Assembly: GCF_030272615.1 (NCBI RefSeq)
Contig: NC_081413.1
Span: 332,230,302-332,294,301, forward strand
Source of the DNA: Cryptomeria japonica
Lineage: Eukaryota; Streptophyta; Pinopsida; Cupressales; Cupressaceae
Reading direction: 5' to 3'
Length of the DNA: 64,000 nucleotides
The translations under genes and the position numbers were made by a program. Of this stretch, positions 1 through 12,154 are shown piece by piece (positions within the stretch are counted from its first letter, which is position 1; each line of letters opens with the position of its first letter). The notes under the pieces are model-generated. The model was not told the DNA's origin. It did not search any database and saw only the letters and a program-made list of their open reading frames with translations.

Positions 1-375
1 CTTCTCCAAATTTTAGTCTAGATTTCTATGTAGTCAATGAGGCTCCTTTTGTGATTGAGCAGTGTTCTCTAGGCTGTAAGCCTTCCTGCAAGTGCAAGCC
101 CCTCATATTTTGTAATATCTCTTCATATGGCCAGTGGATTGATATTGTGGGTCACAAATCCCACTGTGGTTTTTCTTCTTTGAGGTTTTCCACGTATAAT
201 TTTGTGTGTTATGATTCTCATTTATGTGATTGGCTTATTGGTTTCTTTACTTCTTTCAATTTTGTATGTACTGATATATCGGTTGGTGTATGCATATTTT
301 AATAAGGCTAAAATTGATAGTTCTGGTATAACACTGATTCACCCCCCTCCCCCCTAGTTTTATTGGATTCCAACA
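1..375 (+). repeat. 3' part of a Copia-type LTR
   Basis: This is the downstream part of an LTR that begins left of the window. It carries the order seen in the complete LTRs of this window: an AGCAGTG..CTCTAGG block near 58, the GTGGTTTTT...GGTTTTCCACGTA motif at 161-200, then GATTCACCCCCC near 335 and an end of TTCCAACA at 375. The sequence after 375 matches 14043 onward, which has no LTR in front of it, so the LTR was inserted there. Whether it is a solo LTR or the end of a whole element cannot be told. Confidence 0.75.
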
Positions 376-1443
376 CCGTTGTCATCACAAAGGTAATTTA
401 GGTACCCATGTTTAAAGGTCAAATTGACCTTAGCAGGTTGAAAATTATTCATATGTTGCATTTGAGTGATGTCCTCCATCATATTGTGAGAAAAAAAATC
501 ATCATATCTTAGGTGGAGTGTACTGAGTTGGTCAATAATACGGTGAAGTTTGTTCATGAGAGACTTCCAAAGGTTACTTGAGATAAATCACTAAGTGATG
601 TAGAGTAGCTATAGGTGCTACTTAAGAAATTAAAAGATCATGCTTCTAATTTGGAAGGTAAAATTTTGAAGGATGTTGAGAAGAAGACAAAGGGAAAAAT
701 ATTAGAAGAGCTAGTAAACAAGTCAGTAGATACACACATCTAACTACAGGAAGTATAAATGCTTTTGAAAAGAATGTAGACAATGTTGCAGAAGTAGATC
801 AATTTTTTCACAAGTGGCTTGAGTCAACTCGAGAGATATAAAATTAGATTAAAAAAATTGAAACTCAAATTGTAGAGTTGTCCAAGTTAGTGGACTTTAA
901 GGAAGATGGAGATGGTAATGGAAGTGTTCAGTGAGAGAATCTGCACATAAAGCTTAAACTATTGATCAATCAAAAGGAGTAGATCAAGAAAGATTTTTCC
1001 TAGCTGAGAGATATTGAGGATATGTATCTCACCAATATGGTGAAGACTCTTAAAGAATTTTAGGAGCTAAGAAAGATGACAAGTTGTGAAGAGGTAGAGA
1101 ATCTTCATTTGTAAATGGAGAGTCAACATAACCTTTTGGTTTTAGTAGGAGTTGATTGGAATATTGTCTGGGCTCAACAATAGTTCATCCATCAAAATAT
1201 CATACCCTCAACTCAACAAAATGGTTGAATGTTCTTTTGTTAAGAAAATTTTGATTTTGTACATATGTGAACATGTTCGTGATATAGTTTTTGGTTCCAA
1301 TTTTGAGGAGGTGTTGTAGATAGGGTGAGTTGTAAATAGTCTATTGAATTTTGCTGCAACAAGACATATTTTGACTTTGATGTCAAATGGGGGGTATTTT
1401 TGGAGTTGGCACAAGTGTTTCCATCAATGACAAAGGGGGATAT
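376..1443 (+). pseudogene. Coiled-coil accessory ORF remnant upstream of 3' LTR (copy 1)
   Basis: This is decayed coding sequence matching 14043-15472. No frame stays open, but translated stretches read as a lysine- and glutamate-rich, probably coiled-coil protein (for example EELVNKS, KIETQIVELSKLVDFKEDG, LRDIEDMYLTNMVKTL). It lies between upstream charged-ORF sequence (seen only in the second copy) and a polypurine tract (ACAAAGGGGGA, 1430-1440) joined to the 3' LTR. Some Copia elements (Sirevirus lineage) carry an extra ORF at this place, after pol. Assigning this ORF to that class is inference. The function is unknown and the copy is dead. Confidence 0.55.
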
Positions 1444-2615
1444 TCTTATAAATATAAGTTCCTATTATTATGGATGTCGACTTTGTTGGTCTCGATGTGT
1501 AACTTTATAGCATTATTTGGTTCAGAGCTGGTCTAGTGTGATACAATAATAGTGGGTTGGCTCCATGATTATTCAGATATGTGGAATCTACTATTGGATG
1601 ATTTAGAAGGCTTATGAAGATGTATCATGATGTTTCCAGAGCCTTGGTGTTGATTTTTAGGATTCGTGGTTGATGTTGAATCATATGTGACTATTCTAGT
1701 GTTAGTGTACAAGAATATGTTTCATTTCTATGTCTACTAGTACTTTGGTGATATTGTTCAATTTTTCAATGTTGTGGACATTTATTTATGCTATCTTGGG
1801 CAACTGCAAGTACCCTTGGTGGTTTGCATTACAGTTTGAGCAAGTCATGTTAATGTGCATTGTATTTTCTTTTGCACCTAACCTATAATGTTTTGGTCAG
1901 TGTTGATCTTTGGGAAATGTTTTAGGATGGATAAGAATAGTGTGATGCCTCGCACTTCTTATTTTTCCTTTTGCATTGCATTAGTGTTTTTTTTGGGCCG
2001 ATTGTTTTGTAATTGCATGTTACATCTAATTGGATCGGTCTAATTATTGTTACTATGGTTGCAAATGGTATATAAAGGATTAAATCATTGTGGAAAGATA
2101 TAGACACGTTATGTGGGTTATATGAATTATTTAAAAAGTAGTACATAGGTTCAGAAGTATAACAAAATAGTAATGAAGACAATTTCTTGTGATCAACATT
2201 TGAGTAAATGCGGTCCTTTGCAATTCAATCCTTTTGATGTTATTTTATCAGAACTGTTGTATCTTGCATTGAAGAAGTGATATTTAGTGATTGTAAATCC
2301 TTATTGTGTATTTCCCTAAGGTTGTACACCTTAGCTTTGCAATTCATCGTAGGAGTAGTGATCTCCTTGGTCTCTAGCCTGAACATTGTAATTTGATTAT
2401 CATATAGTGAGATAGTTCTCACCATGGTTTTTCCCAGTTTGGGTTTTCCATGTAAAAATCTTACCTGTTCTTGTGTGGTTTCTTTTAAGGTTTTGATTAT
2501 TTACTTACATACATAAGGTAGATAGAATTAATGCTATCTAAAAGGTTAAATTTAATTTTTTTAGTGTATGTTGATTCACCTCTCCTCCATTCCTAGAATT
2601 CGATAGTGTTCAATA
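1444..2615 (+). repeat. 3' LTR of Copia-like element (copy 1)
   Basis: It begins right after the polypurine tract ACAAAGGGGGATAT and ends near GTGTTCAATA. It aligns along its length with 15473-16639. It contains CTCACCATGGTTTTTCCC...GGGTTTTCCATGTAAA at 2418-2455 and GATTCACCTCTCC near 2573. The first bases are TCTTATAA where the other copy has TGTTGTAA, a point change in the terminal TG. The right end could instead be the CCCAACA at 2642, because the flank is also shared by the two copies. Confidence 0.7.
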
Positions 2616-2852
2616 AGGTGAAAAACAAACCTTTTCCCAACAATAATGTCATATTCAAATCTTACTCTCTTAATACTTTCATACTGGTTTATTGCACCAA
2701 CATGATGTTTGAAGTGTTTTTTGTAGCTACATTCACTAGAAGGCCATGTCCATGTAGGTTATCCAAACCTATGACATTCCAAGACAAATTTTATTTTTTA
2801 GATTTTGGTGTATTCTTAATATATAACACATGAAGGGTAGGTTGATTTAATA
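2616..2852. other. Flank shared with 16640-18814, no gene seen
   Basis: Short AT-rich stretch between the LTR and element A. From 2666 (TCTCTTAATAC) to 2852 it matches 18630-18814. The second copy has about 400 bp of extra host sequence plus a solo LTR between those points. No coding signal was seen. Confidence 0.5.
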
Positions 2853-4358
2853 GATGGAAAATTAGGGTTTCACAAGTTTTACTTTGTAAAGTAGGAAATG
2901 ACCTAACTTTGACATGCATCACATTAAAAGAAGGATGAACTCGATAGATCCAACCTCAATTCTATTAGGAACAGGGTTGAATATTGATTGGAGTCTTATT
3001 TCCTTTTTATTTAAGTTGAAAATGTAGTTGAAAAGAGGTAAATTGAATGCCAAATCTAAAGTAAGAAAGTACATGCATTAACTAACAACTTAGACTGATT
3101 ATGCTAACTGATGATGAAACAAAAAATTCACAACAGGTAAAAAAATAGATAGGCAATCTGACTGCACACATGTGACTAACATTTGATGCTGATTTGGTAC
3201 AACCAGGGCACCTAATGCCTTGGTCCTTTGAAATTTTGTTGAATAATTTGGAATCTAAAGATGTCTGGAATCTATCTACAAAATCTGATGAAAAATACTA
3301 AGAACAAGGATGCCCCCACTACTCTGGTCCAAACAAGGGTGCCCCCACCACCCTGGTCCTCTAAAATTAGGTCCAAATTTTAGGAGAAAGTCTGTATCAT
3401 CCTCTTGATGTTGTCTGAAGTATTTTGGCTCTGTCAAGTACCTACAGTTGCACACAAGAGGAAAGAAAGGGGGTTGTGGATAGGGGTTTGCCTTAGGTCA
3501 AATATCAAGTTTGGAATTAACCCTATTTAAAATGAAATTGAATTGGAAATTTTTCCTTTTGAGGGCAAGGCTAGATATAAAATTGAAATTCTTGAATGCA
3601 GATGGTTATACCTTCAATAGGTGATGCAATGCTCTTAGGATAAGTCCTTTGTGCGTTGATGCAATAACATGATAAATCACATAAAATACATCATGAAATC
3701 ATAGATAAAACATAAATGGAAGATGAATAAATGTAGTTTGCCACTACTTGAATCTAATATGCTCTTGAGGAAGAAGAATTGTTCTTGAATTGATGATAAT
3801 GTTGACATAAAATAAGATCATGAAAATCAATTAAGAGGGATTCCTTGTATAGGGATTTCATAATTAAAATAACCTTTAGGCCAACTTAGATTTGATATAT
3901 TTTCACATGGAGTAGGATTTTAATTATATAAGACCACCAAATTATCCTCCCACAATTCGGGGGAAAATGTGCAATACCAAGTAGCTCCCATCAACCTGGT
4001 CCTGTCAACATTTTTTTGACTTTTTAGAAATGCAAGATAATGGGGTCCTAATGCCAATTCCACCTCAGTGGCTCAAACCATAATGCATAGGTATGCAAAA
4101 TATTATTTGAGAGTCAAAATTATGGTAACATCAAGGATAAATCAAAATAAAATGATTAAGAGCACACCTAGAATTAGGGGCCCAAATAAGAGTGTGATGA
4201 TGTAATAAAGTGAAATAAGACCCATAATTACGACTTAAATATTAATTATTTACAATAAATGTCCCATAATGCATAGAGGAAAGAAAAATTCTAAAATAGG
4301 TGCTAGGAGAGTGTGTAATTGGACACACTAATAAAGGTGTACAATTTAGGATGTTACA
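2853..4358 (-). repeat. LTR of element A (copy 1), minus strand
   Basis: The right end is GGATGTTACA at 4358, followed by GTTGACTCTCATTTTCC, which on the minus strand is a polypurine tract running into TGTAACATCC, so this is a 3' LTR in minus orientation. The left end is set only roughly by similarity to the start of the element B LTR (both reach AATTAGGGTTTC and then a GATGAAC/GTGAACCTA..CTCAAT block). Matches about 18815-20376. No TSD was found. Confidence 0.5.
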
Positions 4359-5397
4359 GTTGACTCTCATTTTCCATTTCCTTTTTTGTCTGTCTCCTTG
4401 AGATCGTTATATCTAAGTCTTTCACTTTTCTTTTGATTTAATCCATAATTTGTTATTTTATCTATCCTAGTATTTTAACTAGGGGTTCTTAATTTTCCTT
4501 GAATCATGCATGCATCCAACTATTGTTATTGGATAAATAGCTAAAAAATAATTTCTTTCTTTTAGCAATCAAACAACTAAGGGGCTTCCAAAACATGTAA
4601 TCTCTAGAATAAACTTTACTCTTCTTTCCTTAGCAAAAAGGGATTTACCTTCCTTATGTGTAACTATAGCTAGATGAGTTTTATCCCCTAACTTATGTAT
4701 TCCAATATTATTTATCAAATTTTCTATAACATAATTGGATCTTTTCTCCTTAGTTAAACATGAGTTTCTTTCCTTTAGTATATTTATGGCACATAGGCCT
4801 ATCTTCTATTCATTGTTTGATTTATACTTATCAACATTCTCTAACAATACTTTATCCATCCCATGGTCTACCTCATCACTTTGCCTCTATTCATATGAAA
4901 ACACCTATAGATTTTGATCATCTTTTAGAGGTTTTATTTCTTCTAGAAAAACTTTTAGCACTACTACTTGAATTTTAGTATAGACATTCTCAAGAATCAA
5001 AGGTCCCATATTCTCAAGTTTTAGGATGGTGTTTTCCTTACCAGTATCTTCTTGGATGCACTCTAAATTAACCTCCCAATAAAAGGACTAATCTTTGAGG
5101 GATAATAATATCCAACCTTACCATAACCTTTATTCAAAGAATCCAAGTTGATTCAAGGGAAATACTTGGTCCAATGGAAAACCACCTTTTGTTTGAAACA
5201 TGAAAAATGGGATTTTTCAAAAGCAAGAACCTCTTTCCATACATTAAATTTTGAGGAGGTATATGTTTACAAAGGGAGAATAGTTATATAATTACTGAAA
5301 ATATAGATCCTAACATTTATACATACACAAGAAACTTTTTGAATTTAGCTATAGGATATATTGTCGAAACTTGACCAAAGGTGCTTTCTTAGTGTAA
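4359..5397 (-). mobile_element. Internal remnant of element A (copy 1)
   Basis: About 1 kb of AT-rich sequence that starts at the polypurine tract of element A and is cut by the LTR of element B at 5398. It matches 20377-21408. No domain could be recognised on either strand. The short open frames here are not conserved between the two copies and are not reported as genes. Confidence 0.4.
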
Positions 5398-6617
5398 TGG
5401 TGCAAATTTTGAAATTAGGGTTTCAATGATGGAAGCACAAACAATCCCAAATTTACCATTACAAGGGGAAATATGGGTGAACCTAATAGATCTAGTCTCA
5501 ATCCCACTAAGGGTTGAGAATTATAATTAGATTCACCTGGAGTTGGGGTTTGAGTTCCTCTTCCTCAAGGGTTGAATTGGATTGTTGACACTTAGGGCAA
5601 AATAGGTGATAATTAAATTATCTTGACAGAAACAATCAGCTACAAATGTCCCATAGATCCATTGACTTGGATTTGGGTAAAATAAGATGTCTAGAATCTA
5701 TTCTGAGAAATTTATCCCAATTTTTCGGGACAAGTAGTATCAATTCACCATGGTCCTTCAAATTTTCTATCGTCAAAAGCTGAAAGTGTTCATTTGTGTG
5801 AAATATTTTGATCCTCCCAAGTATATCTCCATGCCTATTTGTTGTGAAAAAAAATGAAGGGGAAGATGTTGGGCATAGGGTTTTGCCTAAGTCAAACCCT
5901 AGTTTTGGAATTAACCTTGAATGAAATAATGCAAATACTGAAATAAATGCTAAATGGGTATACCTCATATCTACAATTGTTGATGATGATGCAATTTTCT
6001 TGAATATAACCACAAATGTTGAATGTAATTGCATGACAAACACATGAACATGAAAAAACCTAATCACACACACAAGATTGCATAAGATTGATGTAACTTT
6101 GCTCCAGAATGATTGAATGATGAATATGCAGCCTTGAAGATCTCTTAAAAATTCTTGATGATGAATATTTCTCGGATGCATGAATAATATAGATGGATTC
6201 TTAGACTTCTTAGATGAAAATAGGTCAATAAAATATCTTTTTATAGGGTTTCCTAGGCAATTTACCAATTAGTTTGACCTCCAATAGTGATGTGTTGCCA
6301 CAGGGATCAATTTCCACTGAGGAGATATAACACCTACCCTAATTTAAATTTGGGCCCCATTAAGAGGGCCCTGGTGTTTTACGATGCCATGGTCCAAACA
6401 TGGGTGTTCCAGGCCCTGGTCCCTTTGCAAACAAAACAAAGATAAGGTTCTATAGAGAAGCTTACCTCACCATGGGACCCACCAATGGGTGTCCATGGCC
6501 TCAAAGATGGAGAATAGGGTCAAACTGGACCTAGAGAGGGGATGAGAACATGATACGCTAAAATGGAAGCACAAACATGAGGTGTAAATTGGATTGGTGA
6601 TAATTTATAATGCTACA
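5398..6617 (-). repeat. 3' LTR of element B (copy 1), minus strand
   Basis: TGGTGCAAATTT at 5398 to AATGCTACA at 6617, 1220 bp. The sequence to the right, TTTATCCCCCACTTTAG, is on the minus strand a polypurine tract leading into TGTAGCATT. The same LTR occurs as the split copy 21409-21670 plus 34726-35686 (1223 bp) and as 39295-40519 (1225 bp). A 210-codon open frame on the minus strand (5636-6268) lies wholly inside this LTR and is not open in the other copies, so it is not a gene. Confidence 0.8.
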
Positions 6618-9094
6618 TTTATCCCCCACTTTAGTGGGAGTATGCGCCTATGTAAATACTCATGGTAAAGTAGATGAAAAATGAGAGAGAACAATAATTA
6701 GGAGTTAGAGCACAAGGATTATAAGATATCAGTAATTTTAAGTAATTAGGACTCAGATAACATGGAGTATAAGACATCACTAATTTCGAGGAACCAAGCC
6801 CCCAATCTTAGGATCTTTAACTCACACAATTGTATTAAAGGGCACACAAAACAAGACAAAGACAAAAAAATGCAAACAAACACAAACAAAGATAAAAGGC
6901 AAAAGACACACAACACAAAAGCTATAAACCAAAACAAGAACTCAAGTCAACTAGCCCAAGAGACCTTGATAATCAAAATGTCTCAACCACTAGTATCATT
7001 CTTGAAATTCCATCATAGGGACACAATCAATCACATAAAAAGAGCAAGAGAATGTATCAAACCATGAACTAAAAATACCCAAGCTAAGAGCTCATGGAGA
7101 GAAGGGGAGACATGGATATAATAGGCTAGCTATGTTTTTCTAGGTTATCCATGAAAGGAAGAACAAGAGAGTACATGGATACCATGGGCTAGTTGTGTTT
7201 TTCTACGCGATCCATGTTGGGGAGGAGAGTTGGAATAGTCTAGTTGTGTTTTGTTATTTCTACTTATTCCGTTGTATAAGAAATTGTTAGGTTTTGGGAG
7301 TTAAGCACCTTGAATAAGAGTTTGTTTTCTTTGGTTTCCAGCTAGCAACAACCTTTCTAAGAATAAAGAATCTTGTGTCTAGTTTCAAAAATAAAGAATC
7401 TTGTATAAGAATTTATTTTGTTTGGTTTTGAGTTTGAACACCCTATGTAAGAAAAATATATGATTGGTTTAGATAACACCTCATGTAAGACTTTGTTTTG
7501 TCTAGTTTTGAGAATGTGTAACCCCATACAGGACATATATAAATGTTGCGCCTAGTTTCGAGCATGAACCATCTCGTGTAAGAATTTCTTTTTTCTGGTT
7601 TTGAGAATAAACACCCCATTTAAGACATGTAAAAATATAGTACACTATAGTACAAAGAGGGGGATATGCTATTCCCCCCATTAATATGTCAACATAGCCC
7701 TATGTTGATGTTTTAAGGAAGCTAGAAACAAGGATACACACCTTCATCACCAAGGAGATATCCTTTTAGGAAACAATGTTCGTAAATCCAAGCTAAAGAG
7801 GCAATAATATTACAAGCAAGAATAAGATAGTTGAAAAATTGATATCTTGCAACAAGTATAAAGGGAATCCTTGGAGGAAAAGTGATCTTTGCTCAAAATA
7901 CATCTACCTCCAAGAGGAATTTCTTTGAACAAAAATAACATCATAAGTCAAAAGAGATGAAGGAGAAAAATAATGCATACCTTCTACTTATTGCTAAGTG
8001 AAAGGGATTCTTGATGAAGGGCAACACACTATTGACCCAATGTGAGTGGTATGTTTAGAATAGATATACATTTCCAAGTGTAAAAGAGGTTGTAGTTGAG
8101 GATACACACATCTTGCATAAGAGAGAATCCTTGAGCAAACAACCACTTCACACAAGGAATGACATCACATCATAAGAAAACACTACTCAACAAAGGAAAA
8201 GTGTATCATTAGAAAGGGTAAGAAAAATCAATTCCCCCCAAGCGTACGGACAATGAGAATAATTACATAGCCTCTAAGGAGATATTATACATAAGAAATG
8301 CACTATTCTAAGAAAAGAAAGGTCCTAAATAAGGAACACACATGTACTCACATGAAGGAATATTCAATGTAAGAAGCAACATCAAGATATGCAAAATGCA
8401 ACTCTAAAGAAGAGGTAATCTTGAAAGAGAAAGAGAGAAGTGGATATATATTGTTCTTGCCCCGCAAGCAAGGAAACAAAGGAAGAAAATAAATATGTTG
8501 CTATGCCAAGATGTTTGTTATTGAAATAACATCACCACTCATGACAAAGAGCTCCCAAATGAAGTTAACTACTAGTGTCATAGAGTGAGGAGCAATATGG
8601 GAGGTTGAATTGAGTGATAAGGCACTACCTATTCACCAAGAAAAAGTGCAAGATAAGTTGTAAGAGTTATGCGAGCTCGATCATACTAGTCTCGAAAAAA
8701 TATTTTAAATGCTTTACAATTTACAAGAGAATTAGAATAACCATGATGAAAAAGACAATGTTCATCACCTTACTTACACTTATATGAAAGGAAACATAAC
8801 ATTCTTATCATACTTCAATATCCAAAAGATCCTAGTGGCTAATTTCACTTGGTGATTAATAGGAGTAGGTCTTGTCTTTTGAGATGTGGGACAAAGGTTT
8901 CTAGAAGGAGATGGATTGTTTTCTATTATTTTAACTATTCTATTATCAATGACTCATTTCATTCCATTTTGAAAATGCAAACAGGAATTGGTACCATGGT
9001 CATTAGTTTGATGATGTGAGCGAAAATGAGTATTTGAGGAAGAAGCACCTTTAGATGGACAATAGTGTTTATGTCTTGCAAAGTAATCCTTAAT
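6618..9094 (-). mobile_element. Internal region of element B (copy 1), truncated
   Basis: Matches 35687-38103 base for base apart from scattered changes. On the minus strand it runs from a polypurine tract at 6618-6635 back toward the gag-like region. The only coding trace is near the right end, where the minus strand resembles the tail of the gag-like ORF at 37960-38718. Homology stops at TCCTTAAT (9094), where a Copia pol fragment begins. The rest of the element and its other LTR are missing in this copy. Confidence 0.6.
7308..7629. repeat. Degenerate tandem array, about 80-93 bp per unit (copy 1)
   Basis: Four imperfect units are anchored on GTAAGACTTTGTTTTGTCT followed by GGTTTTGAG. Anchors are near 7314, 7405, 7485 and 7578, so the spacing is 91, 80 and 93 bp. 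A second half-unit with CC..ATGTAAGACATATA lies between anchors. The same array is present at about 36338-36660, so it predates the duplication of the block. Confidence 0.55.
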
Positions 9095-10429
9095 ATTTTG
9101 TTTCTTATCTAAATTGGAACCAAAGACCTATGTGGAAGGTAGCAAGGATGAAAGTTGGATTAACACAATAGAAGAAGAGATGAATTAGATAGAGAAGAAT
9201 CAAACATGGGAACTAGTACCTAGACCGATGGATAAAAATGTGATAGGAACTAAGAGGGTAAAAATATGAAGAAGTATACATTAAACAAATTTATGGATTC
9301 AAGTTGTCACAAGATTCAAATATAGTTTGTAGACTCAAGAAGGCACTTTATGAACTCAAGCAAGTTCATAGATCATTGTATGCAAGGTTGTAAAGGTGTT
9401 TGTTGCAACAAAATTTATGGAGAGGTACTATTGATAGTAATCTTTATTTCAATGTTTAAGGTGATAAATTGTTTATTGTTGTTGTGTATGTTGATGATAT
9501 CATATATGGACGATATGATGATGTATGTAGAAGTTTGTAGAAGAGATACAAAAGGAATTTGAGATGTCCATGATATGTGATTTGTCATTTTTCCTTGGTA
9601 TTCAAGTTACTCAATCAAAAAAGGGGAATTTTATTTCTTGGACCAAGTGTATCAAGGAGATGTTGAAGAAGTTTGAGATGGATAATTCTAAACCAGTTGC
9701 AAGCCCTATGGCTACTAGTTGTAAGTTAAGCAAGGATGATGGATCTTTAGATGCTGATAAAAAAGGTATAGATATATTATTGGAGGATTGTTGTATTTTA
9801 TTGCTTCAATACCAGATATTATGTAGTTTCTTTGTTTGATTGCAAGATGTCAAGCTAATCCTAAGCAATCTCGTTATCAAGCAATAAAAAATATATTTAG
9901 ATATTTGAAAGGGACTCTAAATTATGGATTATGGTATAACAAGGATGAAAATTTCACACTAAAAGATTATACATATGCTAGTTGGGATAGATGTGCAAAT
10001 GATAGGAGTAGAAGTTGTGATGCATTGTTCTTGGGAGATAGATTGGTCTCTTGGTTGAGTAAGAAATAGGATTCAATGTCACTATCTAGTGCAGACATAG
10101 AATGTATTGCAGTAGCATCTTGTTGCAGTTAGGTTATGTGGATGAATGAAACTCTTAGTGATATTAAGGTGAAGTATGATGACGAAATTCCTAATATGTG
10201 TGATAATATAAGTGCTATTAAATTTTCAAATAATATAGTAATTCATTCAAGGACTAAACACATTGTAATCAAGTATCATTTATTAAGAGAGATTGTTGCA
10301 GAGAAGGAAGGTAGATTGGAGTATGCTCCTACCAAAGAAGTGTATAAATCTTTACTAAGGCTTTGACAAAGGATACCTTTGATTATCTCTCAAAAATTTT
10401 GGGGTTTATTTCCCCTCCTTCAAACTAGA
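9095..10429 (+). pseudogene. Copia pol remnant: partial RT plus RNase H
   Basis: Reads as the C-terminal part of a Copia polyprotein (reverse transcriptase and RNase H, which copy element RNA into DNA). Visible landmarks are EEEMN..IEKNQTWELVPRP and DKNVIGTK near 9165-9260, then a jump to VYIKQIYGF near 9271 that skips about 100 residues of RT, then LKKALYELKQ, the catalytic YVDDII near 9490, FFLGIQVTQS near 9590, and the RNase H tail SRTKHIVIKYH near 10250. Frameshifts and stops break it into pieces. It is followed at 10653-10667 by the tract ACAAAGGGGGAGAA and the LTR at 10668, so it belongs to that element. Gag, protease, integrase and the 5' LTR are absent, probably lost at the 9094/9095 junction. 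Confidence 0.85.
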
Positions 10430-10667
10430 TAAATTTAGTTGGTGCATCTATCTAGGGGAGATCTAAAGTTCATCCTTTACTCCTAGATTGATGCATTGAT
10501 TTCTCTTAGGGTGAGTAGTGAATATTATATTTATTAGAGATTATAAGAAGAAGAGAGTTTAGAAGAGTTCCCTTTGACCTTGATATCAAATAGGGAGAGA
10601 GATTAGTTGTTATTTTAGTTCACTTTGTTGTTGGTGGTGTGTTACAATCAATGACAAAGGGGGAGAA

Positions 10668-12154
10668 TGTTAGAAACTTAAGTTGTTCAATTGTGTTGTC
10701 ATTGATATGAACCTATCTTGTGTTTTTATTAATTTCATTATGTGTTGCAGATGGTCCGACAATGTATGTTTTGATGTTATTGTATGGTTTGGTAGTGATA
10801 TTGAGGTGTTTCCAAAATGTTAGTGTAGTGGAAGTTCAATATGCAGGAAAGAGTATTTAATGTCTTAGTGGAATAATGCTTTGCATTCCTTTGGCATGGG
10901 AAGATTATGAAGTGTGGTTCTAGATATAATGCTTATGATATGTGTATATTGTATAATCAGATTTACAAGTCCTTTGTTTCCCATACGGTCGAGTTAGTTG
11001 TTGTTTCCAATAGCAGGGTGTCTATTAATTGGTCTAGAGAATGTGTGGTTGCTCTTTGATATGTGTTTTTCAATGTTCTAGTTTGGATGACATGTTTATT
11101 TAGTTTGTGTAGTGTTTTAATTTATTTTTCTAGAGATGGTTTGATTGACAAGTGAAGTTATGGTGTTCTTAGTTCAGTGCTATTAGTTGGGTTAGTTTTT
11201 AGTTGGATAAGGTAGTGTATCCTATTTGGATCATGCCTTTTTGGTCTAGATATGCTTTGGTGGTTGAGTTATGATATTGATATGGGTCTCACCATGGCAT
11301 GTGTAGATCCACATTAGGTTTGGTACATTGCAAAATGGTTTTTGGGTCAACTAGTTGACGTGCTACATTGTTCAACTACATGTTTCATTTGATGTCGATC
11401 TTGGAGGATGTGTTAGCATGTGCGGTTTGTTGGAATATTTGGAAAGAATGTGTTGTGATGTGCTTGGGTCCTCTCTGTCTCCTAGAGTGGACCACATTTG
11501 ATATTTTTGGTCTGGGTGGGCTAATTTATGTAATTTTGTATATTTTGTTAGTAGACGAACTAGTTAATGATTTTAAATAGATTATTATGTATATAAGAGT
11601 GTGGATGTATGAGTTGTGTATGGAATGTATGTGAATTGATGTGAAGTTGATATGAATGATGCACAAGCAGATTTGTTATAGAAAAATTGTAAAAGAGACT
11701 TTGTGAAGAGATTTGAGACAACATTTTTTATCAGATGTGTTTGCAATGATATTGGTTGCTTTACAAAATGGTTCAAGGACAATTTCATGATTAGGAGATC
11801 TTGTTCATTTTAGTATATTTGATCCTCTACACCTGTCAAAAGATGGTTTGTTCCTTTTTGCAATTTGTGCATCTTAGTCTTGTATGTCTTTCCAAGGGCA
11901 GTGAGCTCCCTACCCTTGGGACTAAACATTATAATCAGTTATCCATATTGGGAGTGTGATTCTCACCATGGTTTTTCCCTATTTAGGGTTTTCCATGTAA
12001 ATTTGGTGTTCATATGTATGTTGTTCTTTTTTATTACATGTTTCAGAATTACAGTAATTAGTTAAGTGTGGTTTGAAGTTTAATTGATCATCAGGAAAGT
12101 GTTTTGAGGTCTAGATTGATTCACTCCCCTCTCAGTCTTGTAGTGTGTTCAACA
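10668..12154 (+). repeat. 3' LTR of the Copia pol remnant
   Basis: Begins TGTTAGAAAC directly after the polypurine tract and ends near GTGTTCAACA at 12154. It contains CTCACCATGGTTTTTCCC...AGGGTTTTCCATGTAAA at 11962-12000 and GATTCACTCCCC near 12118. It resembles the LTRs at 1444 and 15473 only in this downstream part, so it is a different family. The right end is approximate. Confidence 0.7.

Noticed and set aside
5636-6268. 210-codon open frame on the minus strand
   Set aside because: It lies wholly inside the LTR of element B and is interrupted in both other LTR copies; no known domain.
6746-7067. Overlapping open frames on both strands in element B
   Set aside because: The reading is driven by A-rich simple sequence (ACAAAGACAAA) and is not kept in the homologous copy near 35870.
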